Of a stretch of DNA of 52,131 bases, positions 28,567-36,928 are shown in pieces. The DNA is from Blautia sp. An249. Lineage in GTDB: Bacteria; Bacillota; Clostridia; Lachnospirales; Lachnospiraceae. Where the stretch lies: positions 1 through 52,131 of the forward strand of contig NZ_NFJL01000025.1 of the NCBI RefSeq assembly GCF_002159835.1, in the 5' to 3' direction. Made by a program: the position numbers and the translations under genes. Within the stretch, counting starts at the first letter, position 1; each line of letters opens with the position of its first letter. Below the pieces are notes generated by a model, which was not told the DNA's origin, did not search any database, and saw nothing but the letters and a program-made list of their open reading frames with translations.

Positions 28567-28655
28567 TAATCCACATCCTTCTTCTGTGGATAATGTGGAT
28601 AACTTGGTGTATAACTTCATTTTACAGGGTTTTTCATAGTTTTCCATGTGGATAA
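28567..28655. promoter_or_regulatory. Cluster of DnaA-box sequences
   Basis: Three exact copies of TGTGGATAA (complement of the consensus DnaA box TTATCCACA) occur at 28585-28593, 28594-28602 (head-to-tail, no gap) and 28647-28655. A one-mismatch box TAATCCACA in the opposite orientation is at 28567-28575. Weaker copies (GTGTATAA near 28607, TTTATCCCC and TTATCCCCC at 28657-28674) add to it. The 28388-28683 gap is AT-rich and otherwise empty. No dnaA, dnaN or rpmH is nearby, so this looks like a DnaA-binding site away from the origin rather than oriC. Confidence 0.6.
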
Positions 28656-28683
28656 CTTTATCCCCTTATCCCCCTAATTTGTA

Positions 28684-29640
28684 CTAATTTTCTATACTAT
28701 TTGTAGAAATTGTACAATCCTGTAAAAGATAGTCTGAAACGGAGGCAATCACTGCTGCACCATCGGCTGCCGCCGTCAGAATCTGGCGAACCCTCTTGGT
28801 CCGTATGTCCCCTGCCGCAAAGATTCCGGGGGCACTTGTTTTCCCGTCTTCCCCCGCCACAATATAGCCGTTCTCATCCAGATTTACCAGTCCCTGCGCA
28901 AGCTGGGTGTTGGGTTCCATCCCCACCGCCAGAAAGACGCCGTCCACTTTCTGTTCATACTCTCCCCTGCCCTGCTTACAGAGAACCAGTTTTTCCACCT
29001 GCTCTTCCCCTGTGATCCGGGAAACTGTGGTATTATAGAGCACCTCTATATTCTCTGCTTTCTCTAACGGTTCCCACAGAACCGGATCCGCACGCAGAGT
29101 CTCTCTTCTGTGAATCAGAAATACTTTTGCACACAGACGGGACAGAAACAGGGCTTCTTCCACAGCAGAATTTCCGCCTCCCACCACAGCCACTGTCCGG
29201 TCTTTAAAAAAGGCGCCGTCACAGGTGGCACAGTAAGATACTCCCATACCTGCCAGTTCTTCCTCCCCGGGAACTCCCAGATGGCGATGTCCTGCCCCGC
29301 AGGCGAAGAGCAAAGCCTTTCCCCGGAAGTTTCCCTTCTTCGTCCCTATCACTTTCTCCCCGGTTTGGGCATCGGTTTCAATGGAGGTTATCTTTGCCTG
29401 CGTAATTTCCAATCCCAGTGCATGGGCATGGTTTACAAAGGCTTCCGCCAGTTCATATCCGCTTATTTTCGGCATTCCCGGATAGTTATCCACCTGATCC
29501 GTACTGACAATCTGTCCTCCCCCTGTAAAATTCTTTTCCAGAATCAATGTCTTCAGTCTGGCTCTCCGGGCATAAATACCGGCTGTTAACCCTGCCGGCC
29601 CGGCTCCCAGGATAATCAAATCATATACCGTTTCCTTCAT
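28684..29640 (-). CDS. trxB: Thioredoxin reductase-type flavoprotein
   Basis: The 318-residue protein has an FAD site LIILGAGPAGLTAGIYAARR-type start (GAGPAG 12-17), the redox pair CATC (137-140), the NADPH fold VVGGGNSAVEEALFL with HRRETLRAD, and the C-terminal FAD motif GIFAAGDIRTKRVRQILTAAADGAAVI. It passes electrons from NADPH to thioredoxin. No thioredoxin gene is adjacent. It is divergent from the DUF885 gene. Since the pyridine-binding HRR motif is intact, NADPH use is likely. Confidence 0.9.
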   Translation of the reverse strand: MKETVYDLIILGAGPAGLTAGIYARRARLKTLILEKNFTGGGQIVSTDQVDNYPGMPKISGYELAEAFVNHAHALGLEITQAKITSIETDAQTGEKVIGTKKGNFRGKALLFACGAGHRHLGVPGEEELAGMGVSYCATCDGAFFKDRTVAVVGGGNSAVEEALFLSRLCAKVFLIHRRETLRADPVLWEPLEKAENIEVLYNTTVSRITGEEQVEKLVLCKQGRGEYEQKVDGVFLAVGMEPNTQLAQGLVNLDENGYIVAGEDGKTSAPGIFAAGDIRTKRVRQILTAAADGAAVIASVSDYLLQDCTISTNSIEN

Positions 29641-29738
29641 CTTCCTTGGGCCCCTTTCTCATTCTTTCTCCCATCATAGCATAGGATTTCCCTTTTTCCA
29701 ATAAAATAGTAAGGATAGAGCCACTGGAAAGGAATGCC

Positions 29739-31490
29739 ATGTCTGTAAAAGCAAGAATAAAGAACGCCCCCAGGCCTCTGCTGATTACCGGAATCCTCTT
29801 TGTGCTTCTGTGCCTGGGATTAAGCGGAGGCTGGCTGTCCGCTCATGTATTTTCAGAAGATGCAAAGTTTGAGAAATTCGCGGATCAGATTTTTCTGGAA
29901 GAGGTTTCTTCCAATACTCTGAATCTCCACTATTCCCTGGCAAATCCGGAAGAATACGGAATTGAACTCTCCCCTGTCACCCTGGGATATATCACTACAG
30001 AGGATATGCCCGCCGCCTCCAGGCAGTGGGCCCAATACGAACAGCAGCTAAAAGAATTTGACTATGACCGGCTCTCTGAGGATAACCGCCTGACTCTGGA
30101 TATGCTTCTTTTATATTACAATACCAGGCAGTCTCTGGGCAGCAGCTTCCTTCTGGAAGAACCCCTCAGCCCCAGCCTGGGTATCCAGGCCCAGCTCCCG
30201 GTTCTGCTGGCGGAATATACCTTTTACGACACCGGGGATATTTCCGACTACTTATCCCTCTTAAACTGCGTTCCCGATTATTTTCAGAGCATCCTGGAAT
30301 TTGAACAGGAAAAATCTCAGGCCGGCTGCTTCATGAGCGACGCCACCTTAGAACGGATTCTGGAACAGTGCCAGTCTTTCGTTCAGGATCCCTCCTATAT
30401 GACGGAAGTCTTTGCAGAAAAGCTGGAGAAATTTTCTTCCCTGAAAAAAAAGGACAGAGAAGAACTCCTTGAGAAACATGAAGAAATCCTGGAAAACCGC
30501 ATGGTACCTGCCTATCAGAACCTTATGGCCGGTCTGAAGGCTCTTGAAGGAACCGGGAAGAATCCGGGCGGTCTGGCCAATTTCCCCGGCGGAACTTCCT
30601 ACTACCAATACCTGCTGAAAAGCGATGTGGGAGTCTACGCCTCCGTCCCTGTTATTGAAAAAAGACTCTATCAGCAATTAATGGCCGATTACCAGGAGAT
30701 GGGCGCCCTCTTAAAAGAAAATCCCGCCCTTCTGAAAGATCTTCACAGCGACAAAGACATTCCCGGGGATTCTCCGGAAAATACCCTGGGGGCCTTAAGC
30801 AGGCTCTGTCAGGAAGATTTTCCCGCTCTCCCCGCCGCCTCTTATGAAGTAAAGTATGTTCACGAGGCTCTGGAAGATTTTCTGAGCCCGGCCTTCTATC
30901 TGACGCCTCCCATCGACACCCGCGCGCCAAATACCATCTACATCAACAACGCCAGCCGCTCCACCAATCTGGAATTATTTACCACCCTGGCCCACGAAGG
31001 CTTTCCCGGACATTTATACCAGAATCAGTACTTCAGCCTGCAAAAACCGGAGAATATCCGCTATCTGATTACCTCCGGAGGTTATATTGAAGGCTGGGCG
31101 ACCTACATTGAATCTTACGCTTACGGATATGCAGAAATCGATTCCGACTATTCCAGAGCTGTCTGGTTAAACCGTTCCATCAACCTCTGCCTCTATTCCA
31201 TTTTAGATGTGGGGATTCACTACCGGGGATGGACCCGGGAACAGACGGCCTCCTTCCTTTCCGCCTTCGGAATCACCAAAGATTCGGCCATCGAGGAGCT
31301 TTATCTGTACATTGTGGAAACACCGGCCAATTATCTCAAGTATTATCTGGGCTATTTGTATTTCCAGGATATAAAGACAAAAGCACAGGAGCTGCAGGGG
31401 GATTCCTTCCAGTTAAAAGAATTCCATAAGAAAGTTCTGGAAATCGGCCCCGTTCCCTTTCCTGTGCTGGAAAAATATGTGTTAGAATAA
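29739..31490 (+). CDS. DUF885 family zinc metalloprotease, membrane-anchored
   Basis: The 583-residue protein has an N-terminal signal anchor (LLITGILFVLLCLGLSGGWL, about 14-33), so it lies outside the cell. The body matches DUF885, with the active site segment TLAHEGFPGHLYQNQY (His419, Glu420, His425) and downstream SGGYIEGWATYIESYAY (a third ligand Glu is likely here). Family members are uncharacterised peptidases related to M32/thermolysin-like folds. ATG 29739 has AAAGGAATG upstream. It is a single-gene unit with its own terminator. Confidence 0.82.
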   Translation: MSVKARIKNAPRPLLITGILFVLLCLGLSGGWLSAHVFSEDAKFEKFADQIFLEEVSSNTLNLHYSLANPEEYGIELSPVTLGYITTEDMPAASRQWAQYEQQLKEFDYDRLSEDNRLTLDMLLLYYNTRQSLGSSFLLEEPLSPSLGIQAQLPVLLAEYTFYDTGDISDYLSLLNCVPDYFQSILEFEQEKSQAGCFMSDATLERILEQCQSFVQDPSYMTEVFAEKLEKFSSLKKKDREELLEKHEEILENRMVPAYQNLMAGLKALEGTGKNPGGLANFPGGTSYYQYLLKSDVGVYASVPVIEKRLYQQLMADYQEMGALLKENPALLKDLHSDKDIPGDSPENTLGALSRLCQEDFPALPAASYEVKYVHEALEDFLSPAFYLTPPIDTRAPNTIYINNASRSTNLELFTTLAHEGFPGHLYQNQYFSLQKPENIRYLITSGGYIEGWATYIESYAYGYAEIDSDYSRAVWLNRSINLCLYSILDVGIHYRGWTREQTASFLSAFGITKDSAIEELYLYIVETPANYLKYYLGYLYFQDIKTKAQELQGDSFQLKEFHKKVLEIGPVPFPVLEKYVLE

Positions 31491-31492
31491 AA

Positions 31493-31525
31493 AAATGGCA
31501 GGCGTGTAAAAGAGGCCTGCCATTT
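31493..31525. terminator. Bidirectional terminator between DUF885 and glmS
   Basis: Perfect 11-bp arms AAATGGCAGGC (31493-31503) and GCCTGCCATTT (31515-31525) lie between the two convergent stop codons, with T-rich flanks on both strands. Confidence 0.82.
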
Positions 31526-31533
31526 CCATTTCT

Positions 31534-33372
31534 TTATTCTACTGTTACTGATTTGGCCAGGTTCCTTGGCTTATCCACATCCAGTCCCTTGGCCACCGAT
31601 ACGTAATAACCCAGAAGCTGCAGGGGAATCACCGCTAAAGAAGTGGTGAAATGTGCATCCGTCTTGGGGATATACGTTACAAAATCCGCCGTATCTTCAA
31701 TATTGTAATTTCCATAGGTGGTCAGCCCCATTAAATAAGCGCCCCGGCTCTTACACTCTACCAGGTTGCTGACCGTCTTCTCATAGAGTTCCTGCTGGGT
31801 TAAAACACCAATTACCAGGATTCCGTCCTCGATGAGGCTGATGGTACCGTGTTTTAATTCTCCGGCTGCATAGGCCTCGGAATGGATATAACTGATCTCC
31901 TTCATCTTCAGACTTCCTTCCAGGGAGATGGCATAGTCAATCCCTCTTCCAATGAAGAAAACATCCTTGGAAGCGGCCTGTTTGGAAGCAAACCACTGGA
32001 TTCTTTCCTTATCTTCAATCACTCTGCTGATTTTATCCGGCAGGCTTTCCAGCTCGCCAATCAGCTCCTCATAATATTCTTCCGTAATCTCTCCTCTTGC
32101 CCTTCCAAATGCCGCAGCAAGGACGTAGCAGGCAATTAACTGGGTGCTGTAGGCCTTGGTGGTTGCTACGGCAATCTCCGGCCCTGCCAGGGTATAAAAT
32201 ACCTTGTCTGCCTCTCTGGCAATGGAGGATCCTACCACGTTGACAATGGCCAGAGTCTGGATTCCTCTGCTTTTTGCCTCTCTTAAGGCAGCCAGACTGT
32301 CGGCAGTCTCTCCGGACTGGCTGATGACAATCACCAGGGTATCTTTTTCCAGAAGTGGTTTCCGGTAACGGAATTCGGAGGCCAGTTCTACCCGGACCGG
32401 CACCTTGGCCAAATCCTCAAATACATACTGAGCCGTTACAGCCACATGATAGGCAGAACCGCAGGCTACCATGCAGATTCTGCGGATATTGTTTATTTCT
32501 TCTTCTGTAATTCCCACTTCGGACAAATCAATCCTGCCCTCTTTTATTACAGAGTTCAGGGTATCGGATACTGCTTTGGGCTGCTCATGAATTTCCTTCA
32601 TCATGAAATGCTCGTATCCGGCTTTCTCCGCCGCCTCTGCATCCCATTTGATTTCCTTTAACTCCTTCTGGATTTCGTCTCCGTCCAGATTATAAAAAGT
32701 GATTTCTCCCTTTTTCAGGCAGCCAATTTCCATGTTGCCAATATAATATACGTTTCTGGTGTATTTCAAAATAGCCGGCACGTCAGAAGCCAGATAGGAT
32801 TCTCCGTTTTCCACACCCAGAATCATCGGGCTGTCTTTTCTGGCCACATAGATTTCTCCCGGATAATCTTGGAACATCACAGCCAGCGCATAGGAACCAC
32901 GAATCCGCACCATAGCATGATTAATGGCGTCTACCGGAGTTCCCAGGTATTTCTTCTTATAATAATCGATCAGTTTTACCGCCACTTCCGTATCTGTATT
33001 AGAATAAAACTGGTACCCCTTTTTTAATAATTTATCTTTCAGTTCCTGATAGTTCTCGATAATCCCGTTGTGAACTGCCACAACCGTATGATCTTCGCTG
33101 TAATGGGGATGAGCGTTGGCTTCTGAAGGTTCCCCGTGAGTTGCCCAACGGGTATGGCCGATTCCACAGTTGCCAAGCAATGACTGTCCGCCATTGGTCT
33201 TTTCTGCTAACACTTTCAGACGCCCTTTCGCCTTTACCACTTCAATCTTTCCGTCATCGCTGCGGACTGCCAGACCGGCTGAATCATATCCGCGGTATTC
33301 CAGTTTCGACAGACCATCCAGCAAAATGGGGGCAGCCTGCTGATTTCCTATAAACCCTACGATTCCACACAT
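31534..33372 (-). CDS. glmS: Glutamine-fructose-6-phosphate aminotransferase
   Basis: The 612-residue protein has the catalytic Cys right after Met (MCGIVGFIGNQ), glutaminase motifs GHTRWATHGEPSEANAHPH, and two SIS domains (VACGSAYHVAVTAQ, SQSGETADSLAALREAK, SEAYAAGELKHGTISLIED). It ends PRNLAKSVTVE. It makes glucosamine-6-phosphate for peptidoglycan. It starts one base after the vanZ stop, so there is no room for a glmS ribozyme directly upstream. Confidence 0.97.
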   Translation of the reverse strand: MCGIVGFIGNQQAAPILLDGLSKLEYRGYDSAGLAVRSDDGKIEVVKAKGRLKVLAEKTNGGQSLLGNCGIGHTRWATHGEPSEANAHPHYSEDHTVVAVHNGIIENYQELKDKLLKKGYQFYSNTDTEVAVKLIDYYKKKYLGTPVDAINHAMVRIRGSYALAVMFQDYPGEIYVARKDSPMILGVENGESYLASDVPAILKYTRNVYYIGNMEIGCLKKGEITFYNLDGDEIQKELKEIKWDAEAAEKAGYEHFMMKEIHEQPKAVSDTLNSVIKEGRIDLSEVGITEEEINNIRRICMVACGSAYHVAVTAQYVFEDLAKVPVRVELASEFRYRKPLLEKDTLVIVISQSGETADSLAALREAKSRGIQTLAIVNVVGSSIAREADKVFYTLAGPEIAVATTKAYSTQLIACYVLAAAFGRARGEITEEYYEELIGELESLPDKISRVIEDKERIQWFASKQAASKDVFFIGRGIDYAISLEGSLKMKEISYIHSEAYAAGELKHGTISLIEDGILVIGVLTQQELYEKTVSNLVECKSRGAYLMGLTTYGNYNIEDTADFVTYIPKTDAHFTTSLAVIPLQLLGYYVSVAKGLDVDKPRNLAKSVTVE

Positions 33373-33373
33373 T

Positions 33374-33937
33374 TTAATCCCTACTTTCTTTTCTTTTTCT
33401 GCCGCACCGGGCTATCCAGCTCAGCACCCGGTTCATGATCATGCATCCCGCCATACTCCCAATGGCATTGTGAATCATATCGTCCCATTCAAATAACCCT
33501 CTGTGAAAAATCAACTGACACAATTCAATTATTAAGGATACCAGAAAACCGGCGGCTAGTCCATAGCGCACTTTCAGCTTTCGGTTCCCTGTGACCGGAA
33601 GTAACATTCCAAAGGGCAATAATAACATCATATTTAAAATATTTTCTTTTAATGCCTCCCGGCTCTGTTCCCGTATCACCTTTTCCCAGGACCAGAAAAG
33701 CTGAAGCTGATAGGTTGCCTCTTCTGTGGAATTCCTGGTGAACACTGTGGAGGCAAATACAATTCCCAGATAAAGAACCACAAAACAGACAGCAGCCGCC
33801 TGAGAGCCCCGTATCCGTTTCCTTTGCCATAATACATAAGCCCTGCCTGCCAGAAACAGGAAAATCACCGAGAAACACAGAATTTCAAGGCGCGACCAGG
33901 GACGATTGTGCAACTTAATAATTTCATACAATTCCAT
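33374..33937 (-). CDS. VanZ family membrane protein
   Basis: The 187-residue protein has an N-terminal helix, then the VanZ pattern VVLYLGIVFASTVFTRN, NILNMMLLLPFGMLLPV, and SLIIELCQLIFHRGLFEWDDMIHNAIGSMAGCMI, with D and N at the conserved loop (DDMIHNxxG). VanZ proteins reduce binding of lipoglycopeptides in some Firmicutes. It is directly upstream of glmS in an operon. Confidence 0.85.
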   Translation of the reverse strand: MELYEIIKLHNRPWSRLEILCFSVIFLFLAGRAYVLWQRKRIRGSQAAAVCFVVLYLGIVFASTVFTRNSTEEATYQLQLFWSWEKVIREQSREALKENILNMMLLLPFGMLLPVTGNRKLKVRYGLAAGFLVSLIIELCQLIFHRGLFEWDDMIHNAIGSMAGCMIMNRVLSWIARCGRKRKESRD

Positions 33938-34025
33938 ACTACTGCGCTGGTTACTCTCCGATTTCTATCTCTTTCATTTTTACATGGTAATACTTTCTAT
34001 ATTTCATGTCAATGGACATAAATTA

Positions 34026-34067
34026 CGGGCGGTACCAAAAATTCCGGGAATTTTCCGGTACCGCCCG
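34026..34067. terminator. Long hairpin after the hydroxyacid dehydrogenase gene
   Basis: Perfect 11-bp arms CGGGCGGTACC (34026-34036) and GGTACCGCCCG (34057-34067) continue into an inner AAAATTC/GAATTTT pairing, about 19 bp in all. The T run is better on the plus strand (CTTTTATTATC) than on the minus (TAATTTATG), though the gene it follows is on the minus strand. Confidence 0.65.
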
Positions 34068-34087
34068 CTTTTATTATCTTAAAGGAA

Positions 34088-35053
34088 TCAGCCGTTTACA
34101 CAGTTAACTGTTTTTCCGTCCATAAAGGAACGGATATTTTCTACTGTAATGTCCATAATTCTCTGGCGGGAAGCCTGTGCCGCCCAGGAGATATGAGGGG
34201 TAATAAAGCAGTTTTTGGCTTTCAGCAGAGGATTGTCGCCTTTAATGGGCTCTGTGGAAACCACATCAAGTCCTGCTGCATATACCTTGCCGCTGTTTAA
34301 AGCATCTGCCAGATCCTGTTCCACTACAAGCTGTCCGCGGCTGTTGTTAATCAGGATCACGCCGTCTTTCATCTTCGCGATATTTTCTTTATTGATAATT
34401 CCTTCTGTTTCCGGGAAGAGCGGGCAGTGAAGGAAAATCACATCAGAGCGTGCAAACAGATCGTCCAGGCTCACATACTCAGCCAGTTTTCTTCCGGACT
34501 CGCTTTCATAAGCGTCGTAGGCAATTACTTTCATATCCAGCGCATTTAACAGTTTCGCTGTGGCCTGTCCGATTCTTCCCAGTCCGATAATTCCCGCTGT
34601 CTTTCCGTACAGCTCAATCATAGGATAGTCCCAGTAACACCAGTCATCATTATTTTCCCATTTTCCCTCTTTGACTGTCTGGTCGTGATGTCCGTAGTGG
34701 GAACAGATTTCCAGAAGCAGGCCAAGGGCATACTGACCTACAATCTGGGTTCCGTAAGTAGGAACATTAACCACCGGGATTCCTTTCTCTTTGGCATAGG
34801 TATAGTCCACAACGTTATATCCTGTGGCAAGTACTGCTATCAGTTTCAGATTCTCACATTTGTCAATGGTCTCTTTTGAAATGGGAGTTTTATTAATTAC
34901 AGCAACCTCTGCATCTCCGATACGTTCTGCAATCAGAGGAGATTCTGTATAGGAAGTTCTGTCATATACGGTCAGTTCTCCCAGCTCTTTCAGTGCATCC
35001 CAGCTTAAATCTCCCGGATTTTCTGTGTATCCGTCTAAAACTACAATCTTCAT
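34088..35053 (-). CDS. D-2-hydroxyacid dehydrogenase
   Basis: The 321-residue NAD-dependent enzyme has the Rossmann motif GIIGLGRIGQATAKL, catalytic Arg in NNSRGQLVV, Glu in STEPI, and His in ITPHISWAA. It resembles glycerate/hydroxypyruvate reductase-like members. Its place at the end of the pxpC-pxpB-gdhA-rraA run suggests reduction of a 2-oxoacid from glutamate breakdown, perhaps 2-oxoglutarate to D-2-hydroxyglutarate, but the substrate is not shown by the sequence. Confidence 0.88.
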   Translation of the reverse strand: MKIVVLDGYTENPGDLSWDALKELGELTVYDRTSYTESPLIAERIGDAEVAVINKTPISKETIDKCENLKLIAVLATGYNVVDYTYAKEKGIPVVNVPTYGTQIVGQYALGLLLEICSHYGHHDQTVKEGKWENNDDWCYWDYPMIELYGKTAGIIGLGRIGQATAKLLNALDMKVIAYDAYESESGRKLAEYVSLDDLFARSDVIFLHCPLFPETEGIINKENIAKMKDGVILINNSRGQLVVEQDLADALNSGKVYAAGLDVVSTEPIKGDNPLLKAKNCFITPHISWAAQASRQRIMDITVENIRSFMDGKTVNCVNG

Positions 35054-35095
35054 ATTCTCTCACCTTTCTGTTTTTATTTTCTTTTCCGTTTCTAT

Positions 35096-36052
35096 CTAAA
35101 GGGCTTCCTGCCCGTTTAGTTTCTCATCCAGTTCCAGCATCTTATTGCGTTCCCTGATATACAGGCTCTGAGCCAGTTCCAGGCTGACCTGTATGAACCG
35201 CACCTTCTGTCCCGGCCTGCTCTGGGCAATCTTCGGCAGATCCACAGAGATCACGGTTCCGATTTTCGCATACCCGCCTGTACTCTGACGATCCGCCAGC
35301 ATGATGATCGGTTTTCCGTTTGCAGGAACCTGAATACTTCCCAGAGAAATTCCGTCTGTGTTAATATTTCCATCCCCTTTGTGTTCAATGGGTTCCCGTT
35401 CAATCCGGCATCCCATCCGATCAAATTCATCGGTGATGACCCCACTGTTCCAGAAGAAACTGCGGATTCCCCTCTCCGTAAATTCATCGTCCTGGGGTCC
35501 GAGAACCACACGCAGCACCACCTCGTCTGCAGGATATATGTCTGCAGGAACTTTTCTGTTTTCCATATTGGACAGCTCTGTTTTCGGAGCCGTAAAGGCA
35601 ATGGTATCGCCCTTTTCCAGTTTCCGTCCTTTTACTCCGCCCAGGTTATTTCTCAGCAGGGTGGATTTGCTTCCCATAACTTCCGGAATTTCCAGTCCTC
35701 CGGCAAAGGCTATATATCCGCGGCAGCCGTTTCTGGCTCCGCCAAACTGCAGCTTCTGTCCTTTCCGGACGAGAACCGCCTGATACATCGGCATGGGCTG
35801 TCCGTCTAACATAGGCATTAAATCGCCGCCTGTCACTGCTATTATATTATCACAGGTAAAGGTAAGTGTCGGCCCCATAAATGTCATTTCCAGCGCGCCT
35901 TCTGTCATTTTGTTTCCCACCAGAAGATTGGCAATATGAAACGCATGACTGTCCATTGCTCCGGAAGTAGACACTCCGTAAGCCTGATAGCCAAATCTTC
36001 CTTCATCCTGAACGGTTGTCAGGATTCCTCCATTTTCAACACTTATTCCCAT
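35096..36052 (-). CDS. pxpC: 5-oxoprolinase subunit C (AHS2 / biotin-dependent carboxylase fold)
   Basis: The 318-residue protein begins MGISVENGGILTTVQDEGRFGYQAYGVSTSGAMDSHAF, the PxpC signature. The end has PANGKPIIMLADRQSTGGYAKIGTVISVDLPKIAQ. With PxpA and PxpB it opens 5-oxoproline to L-glutamate using ATP. It lies 28 bp after pxpB. Confidence 0.93.
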   Translation of the reverse strand: MGISVENGGILTTVQDEGRFGYQAYGVSTSGAMDSHAFHIANLLVGNKMTEGALEMTFMGPTLTFTCDNIIAVTGGDLMPMLDGQPMPMYQAVLVRKGQKLQFGGARNGCRGYIAFAGGLEIPEVMGSKSTLLRNNLGGVKGRKLEKGDTIAFTAPKTELSNMENRKVPADIYPADEVVLRVVLGPQDDEFTERGIRSFFWNSGVITDEFDRMGCRIEREPIEHKGDGNINTDGISLGSIQVPANGKPIIMLADRQSTGGYAKIGTVISVDLPKIAQSRPGQKVRFIQVSLELAQSLYIRERNKMLELDEKLNGQEAL

Positions 36053-36080
36053 ATCATGCCCTCCGTTCTTTTGCCGGTTC

Positions 36081-36800
36081 CTACCGTGTGTACGTTTTCA
36101 CCTGGTAGGTTCCGTTTTCTACTTCTCTGCGAATCTGTGTATACTCTGCTTTCGTAATCGGCACATACCTTACCCATTCTCCTGCATTCAGAAGGAAGGG
36201 GTCTTCTTTTTCATAGTTGCAGATGTCCAGAGGCGTACTGCCGATAATATTCCATCCGCATGGCTGTTTAAACGGGATCAAATCTGACAGATTCTGCTGA
36301 ACAACAACGGAACGCTCCGGAATGCTTACACGGGGGGACTCTCTTCTCTTAAATCCAAAAGGTTCTTCAAATCTGGCCATATAAGGGTGACCGGGAGCAA
36401 AACCAAGCATATAGACATAGTATTCATGCTGAGAATGTTTGCGGATGATTTCCTCCACACTGGTCTGTTCCAGTTGGGCACAGTATTCCAGATCCGGACC
36501 TGTCTCTCCGCCGTACAGAACAGGAACCTCTTTGATAATCTTTTTCTGTTCCCTGGGCCCGCGCAGATTTTCCAGCCGTTTCTTAAGCTCCTGAACCAAT
36601 TGGTCGTAAAGCAGGATTTCCGGCCGGTAATGTACAATCAGGGAACAGTACGTCGGAACGCATTCCACCACTCCTTCAATGGGCTCTTCCTTTAGTTTAT
36701 CTTCCAACATACGGACCTTCGCATTGATTTCCAGGCAGATTTCTTTTCCGAATTCCACAGATACAGCTCTGTCTCCTGCTATTAGAAATTTTACATCCAC
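36081..36800 (-). CDS. pxpB: 5-oxoprolinase subunit B (AHS1 family)
   Basis: The 239-residue protein has the PxpB/KipI-type signature: GDRAVSVEFG, VECVPTYCSLIVHY, YGGETGPDLEYCA, VYMLGFAPGHPYMARFEEPFGFKRRESPRVSIPERSVVV, and PCGWNIIGSTPLDI. It starts at GTG 36800 with GGGAGGG six bases upstream. It works with PxpC and PxpA, the latter lying 8 kb away in this window. Confidence 0.92.
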   Translation of the reverse strand: MDVKFLIAGDRAVSVEFGKEICLEINAKVRMLEDKLKEEPIEGVVECVPTYCSLIVHYRPEILLYDQLVQELKKRLENLRGPREQKKIIKEVPVLYGGETGPDLEYCAQLEQTSVEEIIRKHSQHEYYVYMLGFAPGHPYMARFEEPFGFKRRESPRVSIPERSVVVQQNLSDLIPFKQPCGWNIIGSTPLDICNYEKEDPFLLNAGEWVRYVPITKAEYTQIRREVENGTYQVKTYTR

Positions 36801-36828
36801 AATATTCCCTCCCTTTCTTTTAACACAA

Positions 36829-36860
36829 GAAGGCCTGTCCTTACCCGATAACAGACCTTC
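36829..36860 (-). terminator. Intercistronic hairpin between gdhA and pxpB
   Basis: Minus-strand arms GAAGGTCTGT (36851-36860) and ACAGGCCTTC (36829-36838) form a 10-bp stem followed by TTGTGTT. It could be a partial terminator or processing site that sets the ratio of gdhA to pxpB/C. Confidence 0.5.
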
Positions 36861-36928
36861 CTGCTCTATGTGCTGATTTTACGTTTTCCTTTTTGTATGG
36901 CAGCCTGCGGGGCTTTTCCCTGTCTGGT

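Noticed and set aside
28388..28683. Chromosomal origin of replication
   Set aside because: DnaA boxes are present but dnaA, dnaN, rpmH or gidA-type neighbours are not, so an origin call is not supported.
33373..34020. Possible glmS ribozyme upstream of glmS
   Set aside because: glmS begins one base after vanZ, and the leader before vanZ shows neither the ribozyme core nor its pseudoknot arms.
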